Part shown: one piece after another, positions 34,057-45,028 of the stretch
How positions within the stretch are numbered: position 1 is the first letter of the stretch
Layout of the letters: the number at the start of each line of letters is the position of its first letter
Program-made: the position numbers and the translations under genes
The notes under the pieces: generated by a model
The model's input: the letters and a program-made list of their open reading frames with translations, nothing else
Told to the model about the DNA's origin: nothing
The model's database searches: none
Assembly: GCA_907163345.1 (NCBI GenBank)
Contig: CAJQUN010000467.1
Span: forward strand, 310,001 to 374,000
DNA length: 64,000 bases
Origin: Haberlea rhodopensis
Lineage: Eukaryota > Streptophyta > Magnoliopsida > Lamiales > Gesneriaceae
Direction: 5' to 3'

Positions 34057-34800
34057 GGCCCTGTTCCTTCGAGAAACTCCATGTAAGAGCTTCAACCAAC
34101 ACCTAAACTCATATATATCAAAGATCAACCACCCAACACATTATTAAACCCCAAAACATCATGTAAGACCACCTTACCACCCAACAATAACCATAACCAA
34201 TAAAATACAACAAGACAACATACAAACCCAACCCATTTTCTCAAATCATAACTCAAAACCTTACTAACTTCAAAGAAAGTTTAACAAGGGTGGATCCTTA
34301 CCCTTTTGGCTTCAAAGTTTGACAAGAAATCACCACAACAAGCTTTAGCCAAGGTTTTCTTGCTTCACCTTATCTTAAAAACGAAAATGGAAGGAAGGAG
34401 AGGTTGGGAGAGATGGTAGAAAGGTGATGGGAAGTGATGTGAAATGAAAAAGAGAGGGTGGTGGCTATTGTTTAATTTAACATATACCCCAAACAATAAG
34501 CATGATGTATAAAATGTCCCAACATGACATTTTAAAAACATTTTCTAAGAATGCACTCAAAACTTCAATTAAATTCATGCTTTCCAATTAATTGCCAACC
34601 ATAACAAAAGAATCATGCTAATACCCAATCTCCCAACATGCATAACATGCACCGTGAAATGCACTCCCGGGTCATGCCTACCACGTGACTAAGCGGTTCA
34701 ACATGATAATTAAACCCAGCACTAATTCGATTAATCCCATAATTATCATATAAACATAATTAATGCTCAAATTGCAATTAATTATCTCGGGGATATCACA

Positions 34801-34836
34801 ATACTCCCCTACTCATAAGATTTCGTCCCCGAAATC
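34801..34836 (-). promoter_or_regulatory. 3' hairpin and PPT of element F
   Basis: Minus strand: stem GATTTCG, loop GGGA, stem CGAAATC, then TTATGAGTAGGGGAGTAT and the LTR start TGTGATATCC. Confidence 0.8.
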
Positions 34837-34860
34837 GCATGCACTTACCCCAAAATGAAA

Positions 34861-37800
34861 CTAAACATAAATAATCATACCAGAAAATAGTTCCGGGTAG
34901 TGCTGCACCATATGCCGCTCCGTCTCCCACGTAGCCTCCTCGACACCCCTGCAATCCCACTGAACCTTGATCATAGGTATCACTTTGTTCCGAAGTCTAC
35001 GGTCTGCTCGATCCAAAATTCTAACAGGCCGTTCCACATAAGACACATCGGATTCTAACTGAACCTCAGAAGGCTGCAACACATGAGATGGATCCGGCTC
35101 ATACTTCCGCAGCACAGATACATGAAACACATCATGTATACCAGACAAAGAAGGTGGCAGAGCTAGTCGGTAAGCCAAAGTGCCAATGCGCTGCAAAATC
35201 TCGTACGGTCCAACATACCTCGGAGATAGTTTTCCGTGCATCCCAAATCGCACAACGCCTCTAAAAGGCGAGATCTTCAAGAAGACCTTATCTCCCAACT
35301 GAAATTCCAACGGTCTCCGCCGTTTATTCGCATAAGCTGCCTGTCTGTCTTGGGCTGCTTTCATTTTCTGCCTTATCACCTTTATTTTCTCTTCCATTTC
35401 CCGAACCAATTCCGGTCCTCCGACCGATTTGCGGTCCAAATCATTCCAACACAAGGGTGATCTACACCGTCTGCCATAAAGGGCCTCAAAAGGAGCCATC
35501 TGAATGCTTGCCTGGTAGCTATTATTATAGGAGAATTCTACCAAGGCCACTGAATCTTGCCAAGAAACATCGAACTCCAATACACAAGCCCTCAACATGT
35601 CCTCGAGCGTTTGGATAGTACGCTCGGTCTGGCCATCCTTCTGAGGATGATAAGCAGTGCTCAATCTAACTTCAGTTCCTAAGGCTGACTGAAGACCCTC
35701 CCAAAAATGAGATGTAAATCGTGGATCTCGATCCGACACTATGGAAATGGGGATCCCATGCAATCTCACCACATCTCGAATATTCAACTGCGACATCCTC
35801 AAAAAGGTGAAAGTCATGCTATAGGGGATGAAATGAGCTACCTTAGTCAATCGATCCACAACCACCCAAATAGCATCAAAACCCGAAGCACTCCTCGGCA
35901 GGTGAGTCACGAAGTCCATGGAACTGTGTTCCCACTTCCACTTCGGTATCTCTAAGCTTCTCAACTCGCCGCCAGGTCTCTGCCTCTCTGCCTTAACCTG
36001 CTGGCAGATCAAGCACCTCTTAACAAACGTGACGACATCACACTTCATTCTTTTCTACCAAAACTGATCACGTAGATCTTTATACATCTTCTTCCCGCCT
36101 GGGTGGATGCGAAGTCTACTACTATGAGCTCGCTCTCCCTCTACGCAACTCCGGCGTACTCGGAACCACCCAACGGTTACCCAATCTCAAGGATCCATCC
36201 TCGGCCACTCTGAACTTCGATGGCTGACCGATGCAATAAAGATAACCATCTCTGAACCTCATCATCTGACTTCTGAGCTCGCCTGATATTCTCATAGATA
36301 TCTGGCTCAGCTAATAAGGTCGATACATACACAGGTGATGCATCTATGTCAAAATCATAGCCCAGATGGCAATAGGAAGTCATCATGGCTGACAAATGGA
36401 TGATGTCCTCAGCGGTACTCTTCACTTTCCGGCTTAAAGCATCTGCTGTCAAGTTAGCTTTCCCCGGATGGTACTCAATCTCGCAATCATAGTCCTTAAG
36501 CAAGTCCATCCACCTTCTCTGCCTCATGTTCATCTCCGCCTGAGTGAATAAAAACTTGAGGCTCTTGTGATCCGTGTAAATGGTAAACGAAGTACCATAC
36601 AAATAATGCCTCCAAATCTTCAGGGCGAAGATGGTAGCCACCAATTCCAAGTCATGGACTGGGTATCTAGTCTCATGCGGCTTCAACTGCCTCGACGCAT
36701 AAGCCACCACATGCTTATCTTGCATCAGTACACACCCAAGGCCCTGAAGTGATGCATCGGTATACAAAACAAATCTAGAGTTTTCCGTAGGAATCACTAA
36801 TACCGGTGCCATCGTCAATCGGTGCTTCAACTCCTGGAAGCTCTCCTCACATGCTTTTGCCCAAAAGAATGGTACTCCTTTCTGGGTCAACTGTGTCAAC
36901 GGCTTGGCAATCTTCAAAAATCCCTCGACAAAGCGTCGATAATAACCGGCCAAGCCAAGGAAATTCTGAATCTCGGGCACAGAAGTGGGTGCAGCCCACT
37001 CCATCACAGCTTCAATCTTCCTGGGATCCACTGATATCCCGCTGCTAGATATGACAAGCCCCAGAAACACTACACTGCTCAACCAAAATTCACACTTGCT
37101 GAGCTTGGCATACAACTGGTGATCTCTGAGAATCTGGAGAACTGTCCTCAAGTGTTTCACGTGTTCTTCCTCGCTCCGGGAGTAGATGAGAATGTCGTCG
37201 ATGAATACAATGACGAACTGATCAAGATAGGGTTGGAACACAGGATTCATCAAGCTCATAAAGACAGCCGGGGCGTTCGTCACGCCGAACGGCATCACTA
37301 AGAACTCGTAGTGCCCATACCGAGTCCGAAATGCTGTCTTCTGTACATCCTCCTCCCTGACTCGAATCTGGTGATACCCGGATCGCAAATCAATCTTGCT
37401 ATAAAGTCTGGTACCTTGCAACTGATCAAACAAATCATCAATCCTCGGGAGAGGATATTTGTTCTTTACTGTGGCTTTATTCAGTTGCCGGTAATCGATG
37501 CACAACCGCATCGAACCATCCTTCTTCTTTACAAAGAGAACCGGTGCGCCCCATGGCGATACTCTCGGGCGTATATATCCCTTGTCAAGGAGATCCTGCA
37601 ACTGTTCCTTCAATTCTCTCAACTCTGCCGGTGCCATCCTGTAAGGTGCACGAGAGATAGCTGATGTCCCCGGTAATAATTCAATCCCGAACTCGACTTC
37701 TCTAGCCGGTGGGAATCCGGGAATCCTCCGGAAATACATCGGCAAACTCTGCTACTATTGGTACATCCTCAACTCTCAACTCTTTATTCTTCCCAGACGT

Positions 37801-38198
37801 GTCCACGACATAGATGAGATAGCCTGTGTGGCCACATTCCAACAATTGAGTCATCTTGATTGCTGAAATCAACGGAATCTTCGCACGAGAACCGTTGCCA
37901 TAAAAAGTCCATTGTATTCCCGAATCAGATCTGAACCTTACTGTTCTCTGCCGACAATTCACCACTGCCTGGTATCTGTTCAGAATGTTAATACCCACAA
38001 TGCAGTCAAAGTCTGACATGCCTAACACAATCAAGTCTGGCTTCAACTCGTTGCCCTCAAAATAAATGAGGCAATCGGCAAGAAGCTGATCGGCAATAAC
38101 ATTTCTTCCAGTGGGTGTCGAGACCATGAGAGGCGTGGGTAGAGAAGACGTGCGCATATGGTGTCTTTCCACAAAGCCCACATATACAAAAGAGTGGG
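34861..38198 (-). pseudogene. pol of element F: protease tail, RT, RNase H, integrase, chromodomain
   Basis: Minus strand, read from 38198 down. The protease continues after its missing active site (HSF..RHHMRTS). RT at about 37650-37050 has the FIDDIL box. RNase H at about 36780-36400 has YTDASLQGLGCV and TDHKSL. The integrase zinc-finger half CLICQQVKAERQ is at 36000; its core has D in MDFVTHLP, D in VSDRDPRF and E in GQTERTIQTLED; a chromodomain (VQWDCRG, EATWETE) ends at 34870. The frame is broken near 37740 (a small deletion in the DVFP..IPGFPP linker) and in 36176-36049, which has a frame change and a Trp-to-stop. Upstream gag and the protease catalytic Asp are cut off by LTR I at 38199. 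Integrase would insert cDNA; a chromodomain would direct it to heterochromatin. Confidence 0.93.
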
Positions 38199-38739
38199 TG
38201 TGGGGTCCTCGTTACTTAATCCATTATGTATTCGATTAACATACATCTGTGAGTCTGGATTAAGTAATACCATGCACTGATTAAGAGTATCTTACTAGTT
38301 AAGTTGTTACAGTATTTCTAAAAACCTACCAACTACACATTATATGTACAAACAACAACCTATTACAAGATAACTCTTAGGCAGTGGTTCAGCTCGCAGC
38401 GGAAAATGACTCACATCCCGTCTCCCCACGTCTATGAGTCCCTACAGAAACATTCACACAACATGAGTATAGATAACAACTATCTCAGTGCAATATCAAA
38501 ACAATAACATCAATGATAAAGCACAATAAAATCATATCCAATGTGAATGCTCTCTATCATGCATCAACAAATGCACCATGTCATGACATGTCTCAACAAT
38601 CACCCTATTATCACGAGCCCCATATGATATGCCTATTCAACTCAATATGTCAGTGGAACCACATCCCATCTTCATATTAGCAGCACATATCATAGTACCG
38701 TACTCATATGTGATAATAGCCAGAGCTTATACCCAAACC

Positions 38740-38885
38740 AGGCGTATATCTCTCAAGCCAAAGCATATGTAGTATATCTATCGTGGCAACGATCCCAGCC
38801 AAAGCATATACCAATCCTGGCATATCTATCAAGGCAATGATCTTACCAAAGCATATACACATATCTATCAAGGCATCCATCCCAA
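38740..38885. repeat. Short degenerate repeats in LTR I
   Basis: Repeated CCAAAGCATAT and ATATCTATCAAGGCAA words, about 45-50 bases apart, at the place where A, F and J carry their own unrelated tandem repeats. Confidence 0.65.
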
Positions 38886-39001
38886 TCATATGAAATCCAT
38901 GTATGTACATGCATATGATACTACCAATCATATGACACAAAGCTAACATAAATAATATGATATCAAAACCATAACATCATCATCACATAATATCTATACT
39001 C

Positions 39002-39019
39002 CGTACGTCAACACGTACC
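39002..39019. other. Conserved GTACGT/ACGTAC inverted repeat in LTR I
   Basis: CGTACGT, CAAC, ACGTACC. Confidence 0.6.
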
Positions 39020-39182
39020 TGTACTGCGACACAAACAAGTTAAATTAGGCGTCACTGGCTAATTGCCTCGTTGTCCCGTCCCCTGAGATGATGCTGCTAC
39101 AATGCCAACAATATATCATGTTATCATAGGCATGAAAATCAAATTCTACAAAAATATAACATTTTTCAACATTCTGGCTCTG

Positions 39183-39398
39183 GCGATCGATCTCATGTTT
39201 TGAGGCGATCGATCGCCTAAAGCTTTGGTCCTAGGCGATCGATCTCTTAATTTCATGCGATCGGTCACCTCCCCTAAGGAAAACATACTGCCTCAAGGCG
39301 ATCGATTTCCACATGAAGTGATCGATCGCTCAATGCACCGCCACTCTCATGTTTAGCCACAGGCGATCGATTGCCTCACACGTCGCGATCGATCACCT
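39183..39398. repeat. CGATCGATCG palindrome array, LTR I
   Basis: About eight palindromes, several decayed by one base (CGATCGATCT, CGATCGGTC, CGATCGATTT). GGCGATCGATCGCC-type flanks as in L and G. Confidence 0.88.
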
Positions 39399-39437
39399 CC
39401 TCTGTTTTCAGAAAATTCATGGCGATTTTGAGCTTAT

Positions 39438-40991
39438 TGATGTGACTAGAAATAGACACATCTTTAGTGCTTAATTGTCTACGATTTGGTAGGTTTTGAT
39501 AGATAAATTGATACGTATGCTACCTAATCGTATATTTGTGTAATTATAGGTACAATCGAAGAAAACGAGCTAAAAACGATGTGTAAAGACCAAGAAGAGA
39601 CATGGACATGACAAGGACTCAAAGTTGATCAAGAAAAGGGCAAAAACGTAATTTTGGAGGTGGCAATCGATCGCCCGGAAGAGGAAATCGATCGCCTATG
39701 GACAGAAACATTTGCATCAAAAATTACGGGTCAGCGATTGATCGCGAAGAAGTGGCGATCGATCGCCAAAGTCTACTGGAGCTCGGCGATCGATCGCCAC
39801 TTTATAGCGATCGATCGCCTCAATGATTTTTCCGAAAAATAAAAGCCTCGCGATCGATCGCCACACATCAGGAGATCGATCGCCGAAGAGTCCGAAAATT
39901 AGGAAATTAGGTCTTTTACCATGTTTAGAAGATTGTAACCTATTTTATCAACCACCAACCCCCATAACTCGAATTATTCAGTTCTTAGGCATAGTTTTTG
40001 ATAGTTTTTCATACTCTTAGAATAATTTTAGATTTTAGATTAATTTTCTTTCAAGTTTTCTTCAAGAACAACGAAGGACGGAACCGGAATCGACAAGCCG
40101 GAATCGTGCTTCCTTTTAGTAACTCTTTCTTCGATTATTAGTTTGATGTTTTTTAGATTAATTTTGATTGTTGTTAATCTAGTTATGAGTAGCTAAATAC
40201 TTTTGTGATTCTCGGCTAAGGGAAACGATACATTGGATGTTTACGATTCTTGTGAGATAAGTTTTCATTGTTGATTTGCATGAGTATCAATTGTTTTTCT
40301 GATTTGATTGTCATGATTGTTATGCATGATTGTTGGACTGATCACCTAGCTATTGTTCATACAATTTAAAGCTAAATTAGATATCAAATACGGAATCGTT
40401 TGATCCTTCTAATTTACGAAGCAACTAAGATTGATTAAATTCCGTTTGTGAGTTTATTAAAATCTTAGGGTAAACAATTGACTAGATTAAACATAGACGC
40501 TTGGATTATGTTGTTTAGCTTCATCGATCTCACTAGTTCATATGCTATCATCGATTTAAATCTTAATCGCTTGTATTTTGATTGATTGTGTGATAAGGGT
40601 TAAACTAGAACGCTTGGGCTACTTAACTAAACTTAAGGTGAGATAGGACTTTGATTATTGGATCAAACGTCCACGATGAATATTCATATGGAAATTGAAC
40701 CATTTGTGAAGATCGATGATCGAGATAGTAAACGCCAATTGTAAAGTTAACCGAAAATCGAGAATCGCACTTTTCTCATAAGTTAATTCATCTAGATAAT
40801 TTTGCATATTAGTTTAATTTTGCATCGTAGTATTATTACTTTGACTTCAAAACCCCTTTTTATTTTCGTTTTCATAAGTTAACACAAAAATATAACCTTC
40901 CTCGTGGGATCGATCCCTACTCACGCTACTACATTCATTACTGTTATTAACTTGAGAGGGTTAATTTGGGCGTACGCGATAAACGCTACCA
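39438..40991 (+). mobile_element. 5' LTR of non-autonomous Athila-like element G
   Basis: TGATGTGACTAG to GCTACCA. With the second LTR it is flanked by the 5-bp TSD CTTAT (39433-39437 and 46571-46575), so G (39438-46570) is a complete insertion. Counting by eye I find about twenty substitutions and a few indels between the two LTRs over about 1.54 kb, a low divergence. Confidence 0.96.
39665..39885. repeat. CGATCGATCG palindrome array, LTR G (5')
   Basis: Eight palindromes in pairs, GCGATCGATCGC-type flanks. Two differ from the 3' LTR copy by single bases (CGATTGATCG; AGATCGATCG). Confidence 0.92.
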
Positions 40992-40996
40992 AATTT

Positions 40997-41013
40997 TGGC
41001 GCCGTTGCCAGGG
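40997..41013 (+). promoter_or_regulatory. Primer binding site of element G (tRNA-Asp)
   Basis: TGGCGCCGTTGCCAGGG, one mismatch to the tRNA-Asp(GUC) complement, 5 bases after the LTR. Confidence 0.88.
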
Positions 41014-41077
41014 AAGGCAATTACTTTTGTGTTAACGTCATTTTATTTATTTCGTTTTATACTACTGTGGTTTGTTG

Positions 41078-43346
41078 ATGAGTACAGGTGAACCCTCTGA
41101 TCACGAAGAGAATTTTTACTACGATCCTGAGATCGAGAGGACACTACATCGGAGAAGAAGAGAAGCAAGGTTACTTGAGGAAGAAGAAGAAAGGAACATG
41201 ATGGCTGCGAATCAAAGTTTGAGGCAGTTGGCGAATCCTAACTTGGATCAACAACCTCTCTGCATCACTTTCCCTGCTCTCGCAAACAACGTAAATTTCG
41301 AACTCAAATCTGGTTTGATTCATTTATTGCCATCCTTTCATGGTCTTGCAGGTGAGAACCCGCATAAGCACTTGATGGAGTTCCACGTGGTATGCACTAC
41401 TATGAAGCCAGCTGGCGTGACAGAGGAGCAAATAAAACTGCGAGCCTTTCCATTCTCGCTAAAGGATGCTGCAAAGGATTGGTTATTCTACTTATCCTCC
41501 AGATCAATCACCACGTGGACTGACTTGCAAAGAGTCTTCCTAGAGAAGTACTTTCCAGCTTCAAGGGAAACTAACATAAGGAATGAGATCTATGGGGTGA
41601 AGCAATACCAAGAGGAGTCATTGCATGAATATTGGGAGCGCTTCAAAAAGCTTTGTGCAAGCTGCCCTCAACATCAGATAATTGAACATTTACTGATTCA
41701 ATATTTTTAATGAGGGTCTTTTGCCAAATGACAAGGAATTTGGTGGACGCTGCTAGTGGAGGAGCATTTGTAGACAAGACGCCAACGGAAGCAAGACACT
41801 TGATTGCGAACATGACAGCCAACTCTCAACAGTTTGGAACTGCTCGATCGGACCATAAACTTAGGAAGCAAGGCGAGGTATACGTTTCTAGCCTCGAACA
41901 ACAATTGATGGATTTAACAGGTATTGTGAAACAACTTGCGATCGGAATGGGACAAAGTGCTAAGGTATGTGGAATTTGTGCACTACCGAATCATCCAACT
42001 GACGCTTGCCCCAAACTTCAAGAACCTTCATTTGAGGAAGCAAATTCGGCAGGCGGATTTCTAGGACAACCACAACGGAAGTATGATCCCTATTCTAGCA
42101 CCTACAACCCAGGATGGCGAGATCATCCAAATTTGAGATATGGGAATCAAAATGAGCCACAGATGCAACAACACCCACCACCATATAAGCCACCATTCCA
42201 AAGGCCACAACAAGCCATTCCAACCCCAACACCTGGTGAGTATTTAGAAAATATTGTTAAGGAACTTGCTAATGGATCTCTAAAATTTCAACAGGAGAGA
42301 AGAGCAAGCATCCAAAGCTTGACTACTCAAATGGGTCAGATGGCAACAGCAATAAATCGCATTGAGTCTCAAAGATCAAACACTCTCCCGTCACAACCGG
42401 AGGTGAATCCCAGGGAGATTGTGAGCGCTATCACTTTGAAGATGAGCGAAGATACAGCTGAGGAGAAGGTGGTACTGATGCCACTCAAGCAAGAAGAGAT
42501 GAAGGATATGGAGAAGGACGTTGAAGAGCCCATAAAGGAGGAACCACGGGGTAAGTTCCCTAAATTTTCTGAATATAAAATTGAACCCCCATTCCCCCTT
42601 GATTTTAAGGAAAATAGGAAAGATGAGGATATCAAGGAACTCTACGAGACTTTCCGACGATGTGAGGCAAACATTCCACTACATGATGCCATGATGAAGA
42701 TACCTCGATGTGCGAGATTTTTGAAGGAAGTTTGGAAAGCGGGTAAGAACAAGGAACACAAAGGGTGCCCCAAGATCAAACTAGATGAGAATGTTTCGGC
42801 GGTCATCCAAAGAAACATTCCCACAAAATGCAAGGACCCTGGTATGTTCTCTATTCCCTGTGTGATAGGAACCACTAGAATTGAGAAGCAATGCTCGATT
42901 TAGGATCTTCCATTAATGTCATGCCTTACTCAACCTACACTCAACTGAAACCTGGACCTTTGAAAAGAAATAACACTGTGATTCAATTAGCTGATAAGTC
43001 CACGGTTATACCTCGCGGGATAGTAGAGGACATACTTGTGCATGTAGAGAATTTGGTCTTCCCCGCCGATTTCTATGTTTTAGACATGGAAAATGGTGAT
43101 CCATCTAGCCCCATTCTTTTAGGGAGACCATTCTTGAAAACATCAAAATCTGTGATCGACGTGAGTAGCGGCCTGTTAACAATAGAGTCTAATGGTGAAA
43201 TTGCAAAATTTAATATCTATGAACCCATTAAAACTCACGAGCATTCTAGTTACGCTACTGATATAAATGATGCATATGATTCTGATTTTGATAATGATGA
43301 ATTGTGGGAGATGGGAAAGGCTACTGATGGCCTTGATGATAACTGA
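41078..43346 (+). pseudogene. gag-protease of element G, Athila type, frameshifted
   Basis: ATG 41078 opens an Athila-type gag: DPEIERTLHRRRREAR near the N-terminus (also in H), the Retrotrans_gag core (FPFSLKDAAKDWL, WTDLQRVFLEKYFP, LHEYWERFKKLC), and a zinc knuckle CGICALPNHPTDAC of the CX2CX4HX4C type near 41970-42010. From 42893 follows a retroviral-type aspartic protease with DLGSS as active site and PILLGRPFLKTS. The reading frame changes near 41706, again about 25 bases later, and at about 42890, consistent with two one-base gains and one one-base loss. In the family gag forms the particle and the protease matures it. No RT, RNase H or integrase follows, so G needs a helper. Confidence 0.92.
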
Positions 43347-43349
43347 GGT

Positions 43350-43613
43350 ATGGATTCTCATCCTGTGCATACTGTTCATACTATTGCTGCTTTATCTATT
43401 CATGATACTGCTGACTCTCGCTCTTCTCACTTGAAGGATCATACCATTGAAAAGAAGCACCCTCCGGACAGACCACAACAAGCCACATATGTTGAAGGAG
43501 GAAAAATGACTGAGGACGCCCACTCAAAGGCAAACAAATCAAAGTTCAAGAGACTTAAGAAGATATCGAGGTGGAAGAAGAAGGATAGAGCGACTTCGCA
43601 TCACCCACCTTGA
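43350..43613 (+). CDS. Lysine-rich short ORF after G protease (uncertain)
   Basis: 87 codons ending in a strongly basic stretch (SKFKRLKKISRWKKKDR). It starts right after the protease stop and ends just before the post-ORF hairpin. It may be a remnant of the pol N-terminus left by deletion of RT and integrase, or a chance frame. I recognise no domain. Confidence 0.35.
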   Translation: MDSHPVHTVHTIAALSIHDTADSRSSHLKDHTIEKKHPPDRPQQATYVEGGKMTEDAHSKANKSKFKRLKKISRWKKKDRATSHHPP

Positions 43614-43656
43614 TAGAGGACTGGCGTCGGGCCACCGACGTTAAACAGAGGCGCTG

Positions 43657-43674
43657 CTTGGGAGGCAACCCAAG
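43657..43674 (+). other. Post-ORF hairpin, element G
   Basis: CTTGGGAGGCAACCCAAG, identical in stem and loop to the C and D copies although the surrounding sequence differs. Confidence 0.75.
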
Positions 43675-43745
43675 GGGAGTCAGTTTCCTTTCTCCCTTTT
43701 ATTTTTATTGCTTTCATAGTTGGATATCTTTTCTTGTATTTTTGC

Positions 43746-43787
43746 CTTACATTGGGGACAATGTAAGATTTAAGTATGGGGGAGGGA
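43746..43787 (+). promoter_or_regulatory. Hairpin plus internal polypurine tract, element G
   Basis: Stem CTTACATTG, loop GGGA, stem CAATGTAAG (nine pairs), then ATTTAAG and TATGGGGGAGGG. Compared with C and D (AAACATTG..CAATGTTT) the outer stem bases have changed on both sides so that pairing is kept. Confidence 0.78.
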
Positions 43788-44989
43788 TTAGTGTGTGTTA
43801 TTGCTTTTCTATTACAAAAATACAAAAAAATCAAAAATTTGAAAATTTTGAGCTCATAGTTAGTAATGAACACATGCTTAGAATCACTAGCCATGATGAA
43901 ACCTAATTGATATCATGCATGCTTTTGAACATAGGTGAATTGTTAACCTTGAAACACTTTGAACTCTAAAGCAAAGTGTACTTTAACTTAGTAGTTGAAT
44001 ATTTTGAGCACATTATTGTCATGACTTGTGAAGTGTGCATAACTTAGTGAAGATTGTGTGAACTTTGTGATAGTCTTAAGAAGTCCCTAATACATGCTAG
44101 AACTTAACTACATGCTCTTTGAGGCGTATGTCTAGACTACTTGCAAACATGAAAGTGATATAGGCAATCTTTGATGCGTTTGAGCCTTTCAAGCCTACCA
44201 TGTAAACAAAATCATTCTCTAGTACCTATTTTGAGCCTTAAATGTAAAAGAATGGTAGTATGCTAAGCATACTAAAGACCCCCCATTCAACATTTCTTGA
44301 CTAGCTTATCATCCTACCCTTTAAGCCTAAATGTGATTTTAATCCATACCTTTTAAGGGAGTATGATGCATTTCATTCAAATGAACTTGGGAATCTTTGA
44401 AGTATATTTGTGAGCTTAATTGTCAAAAGAATGGAATACATGAAAGAAAAAGGGATGCCTTGAAAAAAAAAATAGATAAAAAAATATGACTCCAAGGGGA
44501 GCCAAGGCACAAAAGAAGCAAAGTGTTGAATAAACCTTGTGAAAAAGAACAAAGTTGAAAAATTCATGCAAGAAGAGAAGCTTTTAGTGTGCATTTCATC
44601 ATACTCTCTTGTTTGAATATCCTTACCCTTTCTTTCATAAGCCAATACCTAGGCCAAGCTACAAGCTAATAAAGACCTACTTGATTTGTGTTTGCAAAGT
44701 AGCTAAGATAGTGGAGAAGAGTGTGCAAGTGAGCTTATACTTGTGTTAGTGTATGACTTGAACTATTATGGCTTTGCATATTTTGGATCTATAATTTGTA
44801 CACAACACTTGTTTATGACCACACACCCACGTTCACTACTTCGTTAGGTACGAAATGTTTAGGGATTGAACTTGTTCCACTGTTAACTTTTCACCGCCGT
44901 TCATTATTTAATTGTTGAGGCATTAAAGTGAGGACAAGTTGCTTTGTTATGAACCTATGAGCCAAACAAAAATATTGTAGTTTTATTTG

Positions 44990-45028
44990 TTTACTCGAGG
45001 TCGAGTAAAGAGTAAGTATGGGGGAGTT
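44990..45028 (+). promoter_or_regulatory. 3' hairpin and PPT of element G
   Basis: Stem TTTACTCG, loop AGGT, stem CGAGTAAA, then GAGTAAG and TATGGGGGAGTT abutting the LTR start TGATG. Confidence 0.82.

Larger units (their letters stand above)
32719..34800 (-). mobile_element. 3' LTR of element F (Tekay-like), 2,082 bp
   Basis: Plus strand TGTAAGGACCC to GGATATCACA. The F PPT and hairpin lie just to the right. It holds an 84-bp repeat pair (33338 and 33421), the GTACGT inverted repeat (33657-33675), a CGATCGATCG array (33839-34056) and a CT-rich leader on the element strand (about 34450-34380). Confidence 0.93.
38199..39437 (-). mobile_element. 3' LTR of element I, left part
   Basis: Plus strand starts TGTGGGGTCC exactly where the F protease frame breaks. 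It continues after element G at 46576. Joined length about 1.94 kb. It contains degenerate CCAAAGCATAT repeats (38750-38880), the GTACGT inverted repeat and a CGATCGATCG array that ends 40 bases before G. Confidence 0.9.
43614..45028 (+). other. Structured non-coding tail of element G
   Basis: No supported coding sequence. Contents: hairpin CGTCGG-GCCA-CCGACG (43625-43640); hairpin CTTGGG-AGGCAA-CCCAAG (43657-43674); hairpin plus internal PPT (43746-43787); then about 1.2 kb alignable with the C and D tails through short blocks (TTTGAGCCTTTCAAGCCTAC near 44180; GAATGG-TAGTATGC-TAA-GCATACTA..CCATTC near 44240; GCCTTG..CCAAGGC near 44457-44511); final hairpin and PPT (44990-45028). Confidence 0.75.

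Noticed and set aside
38704..38949. Minus-strand frame rich in Met, Ile and Cys
   Set aside because: Product of the degenerate CATAT repeats in LTR I.
42369..42875. Minus-strand frames opposite G gag
   Set aside because: Antisense shadows of a clear gag-protease on the plus strand.
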